Assembly (NCBI GenBank): GCA_033762075.1 | Contig: JANRLY010000054.1 | Location: forward strand, 19,296-83,295 | Direction: 5' to 3' | DNA length: 64,000 nt | Source: VFKI01 sp033762075 | Lineage (GTDB): Bacteria > Pseudomonadota > Gammaproteobacteria > DSM-16500 | In this document: piece after piece, positions 45,495 through 54,537 of the stretch | Layout of the letters: each line of letters begins with the position of its first letter | Numbering within the stretch: position 1 is the stretch's first letter | Made by a program: the position numbers and the translations under genes | The notes under the pieces: generated by a model | What the model saw: the letters and a program-made list of their open reading frames with translations, nothing else | The model's database searches: none | Told to the model about the DNA's origin: nothing

Positions 45495-45991
45495 ATTTTG
45501 TCCGGATTAATCACGACAGTTGCGCGCCCTGTTTTTGAGGGCGGGGCTGTTACAGTTTGTGTTTTCATATTATAAATTGCAACAGGTCCTATAAATGTAT
45601 TTTCTCCTTGAATCACTTTAGCATTTCCTTCCAGGATGACTAAAGATTTTTGCGGATAAAATTTAATGGTATTTGCGATAGCGTGAAGCAAAGGATCTTC
45701 TTTTTTGAGGCGCGTCCAATATTCTGCTGGTTTGTTGATGCCGTAGGCGATTGCTTCGCTAATTTTATGTGCATCATTATTGTGCGTAATAACGCGGTCT
45801 GCGTTTAATCGTGCTGTGCCTTGTATTACTTCTACATTGCCATCATATTGACTTACGCCAGTTTTATAATTGAAGGAAGAAGCATCAGATGTAATTTGCA
45901 TGGGTTTTTCACTATCACTCGATAATGCATAAAGGAGCGTTGTAAAAACACAAAGGATTAAAATAAAAAAAAGTTTAAGCATCCGGCACAT
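45491..45991 (-). CDS. lptA: LPS transport periplasmic protein LptA
   Basis: Periplasmic bridge protein (166 residues) with signal peptide MCRMLKLFFILILCVFTTLL and the OstA-like beta-jellyroll: PMQITSDASSFNYKTGVSQY, DGNVEVIQGTARLNAD and KVIQGENTFIGPVAIYN. ATG 45991 is preferred to the longer frame, which would be inside lptC; it still overlaps lptC by 17 nt. Confidence 0.9.
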   Translation of the reverse strand: MCRMLKLFFILILCVFTTLLYALSSDSEKPMQITSDASSFNYKTGVSQYDGNVEVIQGTARLNADRVITHNNDAHKISEAIAYGINKPAEYWTRLKKEDPLLHAIANTIKFYPQKSLVILEGNAKVIQGENTFIGPVAIYNMKTQTVTAPPSKTGRATVVINPDKI

Positions 45992-46547
45992 ATTCACCTC
46001 TCGTTTGAGATAATAAACGAATCGTTCCATCTTTCAAGTTACTCAACATGCCAACACCGTGCATAATGGTTGAAGGTTGTTTAATTGTAACGGGTAAATT
46101 CGTTTGTGCTTGCTGTGTCTCAGGGAAAATCGTGAGCGCTTCTGTCAGTAATGTAGTTGTCGTTGCCTCTGCATCCGCTGCATGAAATACAACAACATGG
46201 TCAGAAAATTGAATGGTATGCATGCCGTGCGTCGCTAATGCATGGAGTGCGTCCACTTTCCAAGGTTGAGGCGAGCGCCGAAATACAATGACATGCGGTT
46301 TGTCAATGTAGGTTGTATCATTGTTGGCGTAATGCGTCATGCTGAGTGATTGAATAATAAGAATAGGTGTACCCATACGACTAAACGTTGTTGAAACGAC
46401 TTGATTGATAAAAGCATCTGGTTGATTGGGGTTGTCTTTGTTTGAAACAGCGTTATGTTTTGAAAATAGAATAGAGCATACCGATAATGTAATAGCGATA
46501 CCTAATAACAGTGAGATAGTGAGCTTTTGAAGAGACAGTGAGCGCAT
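45975..46547 (-). CDS. lptC: LPS transport protein LptC
   Basis: Bitopic inner-membrane LptC (190 residues): N-terminal TM helix (LTISLLLGIAITLSVCSILF), then a periplasmic jellyroll with YIDKPHVIVFR and DALHALATHGMHTIQFSDHV. Sequence conservation is modest as usual for LptC; the place between kdsC and lptA settles it. Confidence 0.88.
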   Translation of the reverse strand: MRSLSLQKLTISLLLGIAITLSVCSILFSKHNAVSNKDNPNQPDAFINQVVSTTFSRMGTPILIIQSLSMTHYANNDTTYIDKPHVIVFRRSPQPWKVDALHALATHGMHTIQFSDHVVVFHAADAEATTTTLLTEALTIFPETQQAQTNLPVTIKQPSTIMHGVGMLSNLKDGTIRLLSQTRGEYVPDA

Positions 46548-46554
46548 AACTTGC

Positions 46555-47079
46555 CTACAAAAAAGAATGCAGTAATGGCGTTAAAGTATTTTGCGCATGC
46601 ATAATGGCTTCGCATAATTCTCTGACGGCGCCAGAACCACCCGCGCAACTTGTGATCCAGTCAACATGTTCTTGAAGTATTTTAGGTGCATTGGCAACAG
46701 TGGCTGAAAAACCAACGCGTTTTAACAAAGCTAAATCAGTTAAATCGTCACCGACATATGCAATTTCTGCATCAGTCAGTGAAAGTTTTTCTTTCAGAGA
46801 TTCATATGCAGTTAATTTATTATGTTGATTTTGGAAAACATGTGTAACACCTAATTCTTGCATACGCTCAGTCAGTGCATCAGAGCTGCGTGCGGTGATG
46901 ATAGCTAATTCAACACCCGATCGTTGTAAGAGTTTCATGCCTAAACCATCATGCACGTGAAAATCTAACAAGCGCAGTTGATTAGGCCCATAGTAGACGC
47001 GCCCAGAAGTCAGTACGCCGTCTACATCTAAGATAAATAGGCGAATTTTTTTAGCTTTTTCTGTGGGAAAAGTTGTCAT
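46555..47079 (-). CDS. kdsC: KDO 8-phosphate phosphatase
   Basis: HAD phosphatase (174 residues) that makes KDO from KDO-8-P for LPS. Motif I FILDVDGVLTSGRVYYG holds the nucleophile Asp; motif II IITARSSDAL; motif IV YVGDDLTDLALLKRVG. Overlaps kdsD by 4 nt. Confidence 0.95.
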   Translation of the reverse strand: MTTFPTEKAKKIRLFILDVDGVLTSGRVYYGPNQLRLLDFHVHDGLGMKLLQRSGVELAIITARSSDALTERMQELGVTHVFQNQHNKLTAYESLKEKLSLTDAEIAYVGDDLTDLALLKRVGFSATVANAPKILQEHVDWITSCAGGSGAVRELCEAIMHAQNTLTPLLHSFL

Positions 47080-48056
47080 GAAATACCCGCTTGCAAAATA
47101 TCATGCATATGCACAACTCCGACAGGTTTATGAGTATGATCCGTTACAATCAATGAAGTAATTTTATGATTTTCCATAATCCTCTGCGCGTCCACGGCAA
47201 GAGTATGTGGTGGAATGACTTTTGGATTCGGAGTCATAATGTCGCGGATAATTGTATTGTGTACATCAGCTTCACCATCAAAAGCACGTCTGACATCGCC
47301 GTCTGTAAATACGCCCACTAATTGTTGGTCTGAATTAATAATGGTAGTCATGCCAAGCTTTTTTTGTGTCATTTCCATGAGGGCTGTTTTAAGTGGAACA
47401 TCCATGCTAACGCGTGGAATCGCTTCCTCTTTATGCATGATTTCTTCGACGCGCAGTAAAAGTCGACGTCCTAGTGCACCGCCTGGATGTGAAAGCGCAA
47501 AATCTTCTGGTGTAAAGCCGCGTCTATCTAGCAGTGAAACGGCTAGTGCATCTCCCATGACAAGGGCTGCCGTTGTGCTTGATGTGGGCGCCAACCCTAA
47601 AGGGCACGCTTCTTTTTCAACCGAAATATTGATATTGACTGTTGCAATGCGGGCTATGGTCGATTCTATTTTACCTGTCAAGGAAATCAGTGGAAGCCCT
47701 AGGCGCTTGATAAAAGGAATAATATCAAGTAATTCTGATGTTTCTCCTGAATTTGAAATGATTAAGATCACATCGCCGGGCGCAATCATACCGAAGTCGC
47801 CATGACGAGCTTCAGCTGGATGAATAAAGAAAGCCGGGCTACCTGTGCTTGCAAAAGTAGCGGCTAATTTACGGGCAATATGGCCTGATTTACCGATCCC
47901 CATCACGATAATCTTGCCTTTACAGTCGAGCAAATAACGACAGGCTTGGGCGAAATTTTCATCAATACGAGTTTTTAGGGCTCGTACGGCTTCGAGTTCA
48001 CTGTCGATGACAGCTCGGCCTAAATCACAAATTCGATCAATATCTTGTTGTTTCAT
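47076..48056 (-). CDS. kdsD: Arabinose-5-phosphate isomerase
   Basis: Converts ribulose-5-P to arabinose-5-P, the first KDO step. The 326-residue product has a SIS domain (GIGKSGHIARKLAATFASTG, ILIISNSGETSELLDIIPF, HPGGALGRRLL) and two C-terminal CBS domains. ATG 48056 is preferred over GTG 48065. Divergent from mlaF, ~120 nt apart. Confidence 0.95.
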   Translation of the reverse strand: MKQQDIDRICDLGRAVIDSELEAVRALKTRIDENFAQACRYLLDCKGKIIVMGIGKSGHIARKLAATFASTGSPAFFIHPAEARHGDFGMIAPGDVILIISNSGETSELLDIIPFIKRLGLPLISLTGKIESTIARIATVNINISVEKEACPLGLAPTSSTTAALVMGDALAVSLLDRRGFTPEDFALSHPGGALGRRLLLRVEEIMHKEEAIPRVSMDVPLKTALMEMTQKKLGMTTIINSDQQLVGVFTDGDVRRAFDGEADVHNTIIRDIMTPNPKVIPPHTLAVDAQRIMENHKITSLIVTDHTHKPVGVVHMHDILQAGIS

Positions 48057-48107
48057 AAAAGTCACCAGGGAATTGCACGGTGCGTATTCTACCGCGTAGA
48101 GTAAAAA

Positions 48108-48136
48108 TTGTCCCGAAGAAAGTATTAACCTATACT
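48108..48136 (+). promoter_or_regulatory. Predicted promoter of the mla operon
   Basis: TTGTCC (48108-48113, 4/6) and TATACT (48131-48136, 5/6) with a 17-nt spacer, giving a short leader before mlaF ATG 48179. Confidence 0.6.
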
Positions 48137-48178
48137 ATAACTCGCGCTGTCATATCCCCTGCAATCAAGGAATCTTGG

Positions 48179-48979
48179 ATGAGCGATATCGTAAAAATCG
48201 AAAACCTCTGCTTTTATCGGAATGAGAGGCCGATATTTAAAGACGTTAATTTAACGATACCACAGGGTAAGGTGGTAGCCATTATGGGGCCAAGCGGCTC
48301 AGGTAAAACAACCCTTTTACGCTTAATCGGTGGTCAACTGCGCCCGAATGCTGGCCAAATCACTGTTGCTAATAAAATTATCCATCAACTTGGTCAATCA
48401 GAGCTTTATCGCCTTCGTCGAAAAATGGGCATGTTATTCCAAACAGGGGGGCTTTTTACACACCTGAATGTCTTTGAAAACGTGGCTTTTCCGCTGCGAG
48501 AGCATACTCAGCTCACTGAAAATATGATTAGAACCATTGTGTTGCTTAAGTTGAATATGGTTGGCTTACGTGGTACACGCAATCTCATGCCCGGTGAATT
48601 ATCTGGTGGAATGGCACGTCGTGTTGCAATGGCTCGTGCGATTGCACTTGACCCAGAAATCATTCTTTATGACGAACCTTTCTCTGGCCAAGACCCTATC
48701 TCCATGGGGGTTTTAGTCCGTTTGATTCGCACGTTAAATAATGTGTTGGGATTGACGACCCTGATTGTTTCGCATGATGTGCAAGAAACCTTATCTATTG
48801 CTGATTATGCGTATGTGATTTCTGGCGGGAAGGTCATTGGAGAGGGTACGCCGGAAACAATTATGCAAGATGGTTCAGATGAATTGAAACAATTCCTACA
48901 GGGTTTACCTGATGGACCCGTGCCATTTCACTATCCGGCGCCTCAATTTTTAGATGATCTAATGAAAGGAAATACATAA
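48179..48979 (+). CDS. mlaF: Phospholipid transport ATPase MlaF
   Basis: Cytoplasmic ATPase of the MlaFEDB complex that moves phospholipid between the membranes (266 residues). Walker A GPSGSGKTTLLRLIGGQL, signature LSGGMARRVAMARAI, Walker B IILYDEPFSGQDPIS. ATG 48179 has AAGGAA 6 nt upstream; the longer ORF at 48080 lies within the promoter. mlaE begins at the next base after the stop. Confidence 0.95.
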   Translation: MSDIVKIENLCFYRNERPIFKDVNLTIPQGKVVAIMGPSGSGKTTLLRLIGGQLRPNAGQITVANKIIHQLGQSELYRLRRKMGMLFQTGGLFTHLNVFENVAFPLREHTQLTENMIRTIVLLKLNMVGLRGTRNLMPGELSGGMARRVAMARAIALDPEIILYDEPFSGQDPISMGVLVRLIRTLNNVLGLTTLIVSHDVQETLSIADYAYVISGGKVIGEGTPETIMQDGSDELKQFLQGLPDGPVPFHYPAPQFLDDLMKGNT

Positions 48980-49762
48980 ATGCTGAATCGTGTCAGGCAA
49001 GTCGGTAGTGGCAGCATTGATCTTATTCGTGATTGGGGAAAAACTGGACAATTGTTGTTTCGCGTGCTCTTTAGATTGCCGCATTTCAGTAAAAGCCTCC
49101 CAGCCTTACTACAACAAATTTATGCTGAAGGCGTTTTATCTTTAAGTATCATTATTGTTTCAGGGCTTTTTATCGGGATGGTGTTAGCCTTACAAGGGCA
49201 CCACACTCTAGCTAAATTCGGTGCCTCTATGGAATTAGGCCCTTTGGTTGCATTGAGTGTACTGCGTGAACTGGGACCAGTTGTGACTGCTATTTTATTT
49301 GCCGGGAGAGCAGGTTCAGCGCTCGCCGCAGAAATAGGCTTAATGAAAGCAACTGCTCAATTATCCAGCATGGAGATGATGGCAGTTGATCCTATTCAGC
49401 GCATTGTAAGCCCAAGGTTATGGGCAGGATTTATCTCTTTACCTTTGTTAACGCTTATTTTTAATGTGACTGCGATTTATGGGGCATGGTTGGTTGGCGT
49501 CCAATGGCTGGGTTTTGATCCCGGTACCTTCTGGTCTAATATGCAATCATCCGTCGATTTCAGATTAGATGTCGTCAATGGTATCATTAAGAGTATAGCT
49601 TTTGGTTTTGTTGTGACCTTAGTTGCTGTCCATCAAGGTTATTTTTCAGAACCGACATCGTCTGGCATTGCAAGGGCAACAACACGTACGGTTGTTTATT
49701 CTTCACTTGCGGTACTCGGTCTTGATTTTGTACTGACAGCAATGATGATAGGGGGATGGTAA
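48980..49762 (+). CDS. mlaE: Phospholipid transport permease MlaE
   Basis: Inner-membrane permease (260 residues) with the MlaE pattern FGASMELGPLVALSVLRELG followed by GPVVTAILFAGRAGSALAAE and IGLMKATAQLSSMEMMAVDP. About five or six TM helices. Stop overlaps the mlaD start (TAATG). Confidence 0.95.
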   Translation: MLNRVRQVGSGSIDLIRDWGKTGQLLFRVLFRLPHFSKSLPALLQQIYAEGVLSLSIIIVSGLFIGMVLALQGHHTLAKFGASMELGPLVALSVLRELGPVVTAILFAGRAGSALAAEIGLMKATAQLSSMEMMAVDPIQRIVSPRLWAGFISLPLLTLIFNVTAIYGAWLVGVQWLGFDPGTFWSNMQSSVDFRLDVVNGIIKSIAFGFVVTLVAVHQGYFSEPTSSGIARATTRTVVYSSLAVLGLDFVLTAMMIGGW

Positions 49763-50262
49763 TGTTATCGCAACGAACGATCGAAACAAGTGTCGGACTT
49801 TTCTTGTTAGCAGCTTTTGCTGCATTTGTGGTATTGGCATTTCGAGTCAGTGGCCTCACCAGTTTTTTTCAGACAAATGGCTATCACGTTGTGGCGCAAT
49901 TTGATGATATCGGTCAACTCAAAGTGAGATCGGCAGTTAAAATTGATGGCGTCAATATTGGTGAGGTGAGTGATATCTATTTAGATCCCACAACTTTTAA
50001 AGCAGTTGTGACATTGCGAATTAATGAGAGTATCAACCAAATTCCAGATGATTCAACTGCAGCTATTTTAACAGCAGGTTTATTGGGTGATAATTATATC
50101 GCAATCACGCCCATGTACAGCGAAAATTTTCTTAAAAATGGAAGTGCAATTAACGAAACGCATTCCGCTATGATTCTTGAAAAATTGATCGGGCAATTTC
50201 TTTTTAACATTGGTAAATCAACAAATACAAAAAACGATGCAAAATCTGTTAGTGCGCATTAA
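49762..50262 (+). CDS. mlaD: Phospholipid-binding protein MlaD
   Basis: MCE-domain protein (166 residues) with one N-terminal TM helix (TSVGLFLLAAFAAFVVLAF) and the MCE core YHVVAQFDDIGQLKVRSAVK then VNIGEVSDIYLD and AAILTAGLLGDNYIAI. ATG 49762 is chosen because GGGGG lies 6 nt upstream; the ATG at 49756 abuts that run. Confidence 0.94.
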   Translation: MLSQRTIETSVGLFLLAAFAAFVVLAFRVSGLTSFFQTNGYHVVAQFDDIGQLKVRSAVKIDGVNIGEVSDIYLDPTTFKAVVTLRINESINQIPDDSTAAILTAGLLGDNYIAITPMYSENFLKNGSAINETHSAMILEKLIGQFLFNIGKSTNTKNDAKSVSAH

Positions 50263-50275
50263 TTAAGGAGCTGTT

Positions 50276-50911
50276 ATGAAAAAATTTCCATTAGCAACCG
50301 TATTTCTAACCTTATTTCTTGGATTATATGCGATTACTGTAAGTGCTTCGCAAGATCCTACTGCTATGTTGCGATCGATAGCGGATCAAATGATTGCCAA
50401 ATTAAAGCAAAATCAAGTGACATTGAAAAAAAATCCAGGTTTAGTATATTCATTTGCTAATAAAATTATCGTGCCGCACGCGGATCTTGATGCTATGTCT
50501 AAGCGTGTGCTTCCTCCAAAAACCTGGAATTCAAGTACGCCAGCGCAACGTTCTCTTTTCAAAAAAGAATTTACAACAACATTGATTCGTACCTATGCAT
50601 CAGCAATAGCGCAATATACTGATCAAACCGTCCAATTTTCACCTGTTCGTGGCGGTTACTCAGGAAAAACTATGGTAAATGTGAACAGTCAAATTAAGCC
50701 GAGTGATGGCTCCCCGATTAATGTCACCTACAAATTAATTTCTGCTGGTGGTAATTGGCGACTGATTGATTTAACAGTGGAAGGGGTCAGCATGCTAGAA
50801 AGCTTCCGTTCTCAATTTGCTGATCAGTTAAGTCATAGTGACATAAATGGATTAATCCAAGTTTTAAAACAACACAATTTAGCTAACGAACGAGCTGATG
50901 GAAATGCCTAA
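50276..50911 (+). CDS. mlaC: Periplasmic phospholipid carrier MlaC
   Basis: Soluble shuttle between MlaA and MlaFEDB (211 residues) with a signal peptide ending VSA. Family motifs: ANKIIVPHADLDAMSKRVL, TWNSSTPAQRSLFKKEFTTT and the C-terminal NWRLIDLTVEGVSMLESFRS. AAGGAG precedes the ATG. Confidence 0.94.
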   Translation: MKKFPLATVFLTLFLGLYAITVSASQDPTAMLRSIADQMIAKLKQNQVTLKKNPGLVYSFANKIIVPHADLDAMSKRVLPPKTWNSSTPAQRSLFKKEFTTTLIRTYASAIAQYTDQTVQFSPVRGGYSGKTMVNVNSQIKPSDGSPINVTYKLISAGGNWRLIDLTVEGVSMLESFRSQFADQLSHSDINGLIQVLKQHNLANERADGNA

Positions 50912-51215
50912 CATGGATGCTGTAATTAAAAAACAGGATGACAAACTCTATGTCTCGGGGCAGGTTGATTTTGCAACGGTTCCTATCATTTGGAAAAATA
51001 GCTTGTCTTTATTATCCAATGATAAAGGAGCAAAGTTGGAGATTGATTGTTCGGGTATCACATCATCCACAAGCGCTGCCATTGCTTTGATTTTAGAATG
51101 GATCCAATATTCCAAAGCACACCAGCAATCCATTCAATTTACGGGGATGCCACAACAAATTATTTCAATCATGGAAGCAGCTAATATTAAGAAGGTACTC
51201 GACACTTATTTTTGA
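50898..51215 (+). CDS. mlaB: STAS-domain protein MlaB
   Basis: A 105-residue STAS protein that docks on MlaF. It shows a beta-strand start (LYVSGQVDFATVPIIW), LEIDCSGITSSTSAAIALIL, with the Ser-Thr-Ser loop typical of MlaB, and FTGMPQQIISIMEAANI. Start could be 50898, 50904 or 50913; all overlap or abut the mlaC stop. Completes the canonical F-E-D-C-B order; mlaA is not in the window. Confidence 0.88.
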   Translation: MEMPNMDAVIKKQDDKLYVSGQVDFATVPIIWKNSLSLLSNDKGAKLEIDCSGITSSTSAAIALILEWIQYSKAHQQSIQFTGMPQQIISIMEAANIKKVLDTYF

Positions 51216-51238
51216 TGCTTTAGCAAAGGATTGTTGTC

Positions 51239-52945
51239 ATGAAATTACGCGCAAAAGTGTTATTAATTTTAGCCACTGCGTGGGCTGTCATTTTTATGAC
51301 GCTTTACTTCGCATCAAAAGCCATACTCACTGCCAAATTTTCTAGACTTGAAATACAACAAGTAGATTCCAATTTAGGCCGAGCTACGCTCGCATTTCGT
51401 GATATGCAGCATGCGCTTACACTTTTGAGCAACGACTGGGGACAGTGGGATGATGCTTACATTTTTATGCGCAATAAAAATAGTAATTTTATAAAAGCTA
51501 ACTTTGAAGCGAATACTTTTTCTAATGCGAAAATGAATGTTATTTTTATCTACGACACCAAAGGTAAGCTTTTCTTTGGCAAATATTATGATCTCGTGAA
51601 TAAACAATTTGCTTCTATTCCTGATGATTTACTTTCTAATATACAATCCACGCATATTCTCAGTAAGTTAAATGAATCTAATACGAATAAAGTAGGTCTC
51701 ATTAAAACTTCAAAAGGTTATTTAATTTTAAGTGTATCGAGTATTCTCAAAAGTGATGGAACGGGACCAATCGCCGGTGCTATTTTAATGGGATACTTTT
51801 TAGATAAAGGTCACATTGAAAAACTTATTAAAGCAGTGCGACTCCCTATGACGTTTTATTATTTTCCTGTTGATTACTCTAAAAACCAGGTTGTGAATAA
51901 AGCCTATCGAAATACTTCCAATAATCAAATTTATATCAGTCCATCCAATAAAAAAATTATTTCTGGTTTTGCGCCTATTTTAGATGTCAATCAACATCCT
52001 ATTGCTATGTTAAGGATTTATGATTCTAGGACACTCTATAATGAAGGTATTAAAACGATTAAATATTATTTACTAACGATATTAATGTTAGGTTTTGGTG
52101 TTGCTTTATTGATTTGGTATTTACTTAAAGTGTACGTACTAGACCGATTAATCAGCGTGAGTCAGCAAGTGATTAATATTAATAAAGAAGCCCAATTTTC
52201 TAAACGTATTACCATTTCAGGTAAAGATGAATTAAATCAAATGGTCGATGCACTCAATCTATTGATGGAGCTCATCGAATTAACGCAAGATCAGCTCTCT
52301 TCGCGCCTTTCCCAGCGTACAGAAAAACTCGAACGTCTTGCGCATTTAAATAAAAATCTTTTCAGTGTGATTAATCAACAAAAAGCAACAGAGTTCAAGA
52401 TGCGTAAAGATGAAAAAACATTGCGACAAATGGCTTACTATGATGGGCTCACTGGGTTGCCCAATCGAATGTTTTTTAATGAAATGCTCGAAAAAACGAT
52501 TAAACGCGCAGAAAATACAGGTGTTGGATTTGTGATTATGTTTTTGGATTCAAATAAATTTAAGCATATTAATGACACGTATGGCCATGACATGGGTGAT
52601 ATATTCCTAAAGCACGTGGCAAATCGTCTTAAGCTTGTTGTAAAAGATTCTGACGTTGCTGCGCGTATGGCGGGTGATGAATTTATTATCTTGATTAACA
52701 ATGTCAAAGAAAAAGTCATTATTGATCTCATTGCTGAAAAAATTTTGGCGTCAGTCAGTGTCCCAATGGTTGAAAAAGATGTCACAATTTCAACGTCATT
52801 TAGCATCGGGATTAGTATTTATCCTGAAGATGGTGAAACTGTTGAAACACTTGAGCATAGTGCTGACGTTGCAATGTATTATGCTAAACGGCAGGGTAAC
52901 AATAGCTATCGTTACGCCAGTGAAGTTGAAAAAGAGGTGGAGTAG
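51239..52945 (+). CDS. CHASE4-HAMP-GGDEF protein
   Basis: A 568-residue membrane sensor. It has an N-terminal TM helix (~7-28), a periplasmic CHASE4-like domain (LLSNDWGQWDDAYIFM), a second TM helix (~277-297), HAMP, and a C-terminal GGDEF domain (GLTGLPNRMFFNEML onward). The signature is AGDEF (478-482), a permitted variant, but the metal-binding segment reads LDSNKFKHINDTYGH, with Asn where DxD is usual, and the inhibitory RxxD is KDSD. Activity as a diguanylate cyclase is plausible but not certain. Could feed c-di-GMP to MshE. 23 nt after mlaB; AAAGGA precedes ATG. Confidence 0.88.
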   Translation: MKLRAKVLLILATAWAVIFMTLYFASKAILTAKFSRLEIQQVDSNLGRATLAFRDMQHALTLLSNDWGQWDDAYIFMRNKNSNFIKANFEANTFSNAKMNVIFIYDTKGKLFFGKYYDLVNKQFASIPDDLLSNIQSTHILSKLNESNTNKVGLIKTSKGYLILSVSSILKSDGTGPIAGAILMGYFLDKGHIEKLIKAVRLPMTFYYFPVDYSKNQVVNKAYRNTSNNQIYISPSNKKIISGFAPILDVNQHPIAMLRIYDSRTLYNEGIKTIKYYLLTILMLGFGVALLIWYLLKVYVLDRLISVSQQVININKEAQFSKRITISGKDELNQMVDALNLLMELIELTQDQLSSRLSQRTEKLERLAHLNKNLFSVINQQKATEFKMRKDEKTLRQMAYYDGLTGLPNRMFFNEMLEKTIKRAENTGVGFVIMFLDSNKFKHINDTYGHDMGDIFLKHVANRLKLVVKDSDVAARMAGDEFIILINNVKEKVIIDLIAEKILASVSVPMVEKDVTISTSFSIGISIYPEDGETVETLEHSADVAMYYAKRQGNNSYRYASEVEKEVE

Positions 52946-52946
52946 C

Positions 52947-54173
52947 TCAGCTATCCTCCCTAACAGGTTTTTTCTTAGCACTCGCATGACGTTCACGCAA
53001 TTCAATATCGATATATTTGTCTGTGATCGCGCTTGAGCTATGGCCCGCATCATCGCGCACGTGTTCTCGCGGACGACGTTTGACATCATCAGAAATCCCT
53101 GTGTGTCTTAACCAATGGACTGTTGCCTCAAGTAATGCATCGGCATCATCAGTTAAACCATCTTTTTTCAGTCTCTCAATTGCATAATCAAAGCACGACT
53201 GAATAATTTTACGTAAATGACTGGTTGATGTAATCGGACCTTTACCTATTGTTTTAGGCAGCAGGGGAGAATCATCGACGGGTGAAGGTAAGGGTGCGAG
53301 ATTTAAAAAAGCTCGCCAAGTTCGTAATGCATTAAGCATTTGATCGCTCACTGCAATTTGTCTTTGCTTATTACCTTTTCCAATCACAGTGAACCACCAT
53401 AAACCATCTTGGTCGCGATAAAAATCACACATTTTAGGGATCCATCGATGACTTGCAGCAAGCTCTGAGATACGTAAATACATTGAGTAAAGTGCTGTCA
53501 TGATGAATAATGTTTTTTGATGTTTATCAGGGTTTTCATAAGCCATTTGCTCAGCTGTTTCAATCACATAATGCCATTGGAGTGAGGATAAACGACGAAT
53601 TTTTTGTTTGCCCTGCATTTTTAAAAAATAACGACTTTTTTGTCTGACATGCTGCACTGGATTCACTTCAGTGTAATCTTCTTGAATTAAAAAGTGATAA
53701 AAACTACTGCTTACTGTGAAAATTTCTCTGAGAGCTTTAGCTGAAAGATGATATTTATTGGGGTCTGGTAAAATACCCCGACGATGTGCAGATTTTGAAA
53801 CTGTTGCGACGAAGGGTCGCCATTCTGGATTAGGGATTCTCTCACCATTTCGATCGATAAATCGCGTGGTTTTTTGAGTGCCAATCCATTCAAGTGGCGG
53901 TGATTGACAAAATTGAATATAGGCTTCGATATCTGTGCGACGTAATTCACGGATGGATTTATTTGCAACCAACCATGACCAATGCAATAGGCGTTCAATT
54001 TCACGTCGATAGGCATTAAATGTGGCATGATTGCCATCATAACTTTGTAAAAAAGATTTGGCTTGCAAAAAATCTTGTTTGTGTTTTGAATCAACCGTAT
54101 TGGGAAATAATTGTGATTTAATATGCTCAATGGTGTCAAATAATGGTAAAGCAGGAAAACTGGATTTACTCAT
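52947..54173 (-). CDS. Tyrosine recombinase/phage-integrase family
   Basis: A 408-residue site-specific recombinase with an N-terminal SAM-like core-binding domain and a C-terminal catalytic domain. The catalytic set looks complete: Arg in LRISELAASH, Lys in VIGKGNKQRQIAV, HxxR in VHWLRHTG, His in DDAGHSSSAITDKY and the Tyr of DKYIDI. No adjacent tRNA or att repeats were seen and no cargo island surrounds it; it lies 12 nt downstream of phhB, so it may be an old domesticated recombinase. AAAGGA precedes the ATG. Converges with the GGDEF gene 1 nt apart. Confidence 0.9.
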   Translation of the reverse strand: MSKSSFPALPLFDTIEHIKSQLFPNTVDSKHKQDFLQAKSFLQSYDGNHATFNAYRREIERLLHWSWLVANKSIRELRRTDIEAYIQFCQSPPLEWIGTQKTTRFIDRNGERIPNPEWRPFVATVSKSAHRRGILPDPNKYHLSAKALREIFTVSSSFYHFLIQEDYTEVNPVQHVRQKSRYFLKMQGKQKIRRLSSLQWHYVIETAEQMAYENPDKHQKTLFIMTALYSMYLRISELAASHRWIPKMCDFYRDQDGLWWFTVIGKGNKQRQIAVSDQMLNALRTWRAFLNLAPLPSPVDDSPLLPKTIGKGPITSTSHLRKIIQSCFDYAIERLKKDGLTDDADALLEATVHWLRHTGISDDVKRRPREHVRDDAGHSSSAITDKYIDIELRERHASAKKKPVREDS

Positions 54174-54185
54174 AACATTCCTTTG

Positions 54186-54524
54186 TTATTTTCTTTTTTC
54201 TAATTGATTCACTTTAGCTGCGCAAATAAAATCATTTTCTGATAAACCATTAATCGCATGTGTTTGGTAATGAACAACGCAATAATTAAAACCCACTTCT
54301 AAATCTGGGTGATGATTTTCTTGATTGGCCATCCAAGAGATAGCGTTTACAAACCCCATGGTGACATAAAAATTACGAAAGCTAAAACGTCGCGAAATTT
54401 TTTTACCGTCAGTGCTGATTTCCCATTCGGGAATATCTTTTAAAAGTTCACGTGCAGTAAAAAGAGATAAAGGCTCAACACCGCCTTCGCAGGGAACACA
54501 GTGTTTATTTTCGAGTTCTGACAT
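54186..54524 (-). CDS. phhB: Pterin-4a-carbinolamine dehydratase
   Basis: Recycles the pterin cofactor of phenylalanine hydroxylase. The 112-residue product has ISRRFSFRNFYVTMGFVNAI and the active-site motif ENHHPDLEVGFNYCVVHYQT, then GLSENDFICAAKVNQL, the family end. ATG 54524 has GGAG upstream; the longer ORF to 54578 overlaps phhA and is rejected. Confidence 0.95.
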   Translation of the reverse strand: MSELENKHCVPCEGGVEPLSLFTARELLKDIPEWEISTDGKKISRRFSFRNFYVTMGFVNAISWMANQENHHPDLEVGFNYCVVHYQTHAINGLSENDFICAAKVNQLEKRK

Positions 54525-54537
54525 TGATATTTCTCCA

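Noticed and set aside
47215..47805. 196-codon plus-strand ORF
   Set aside because: It lies wholly antisense to kdsD, whose SIS and CBS motifs are clear.
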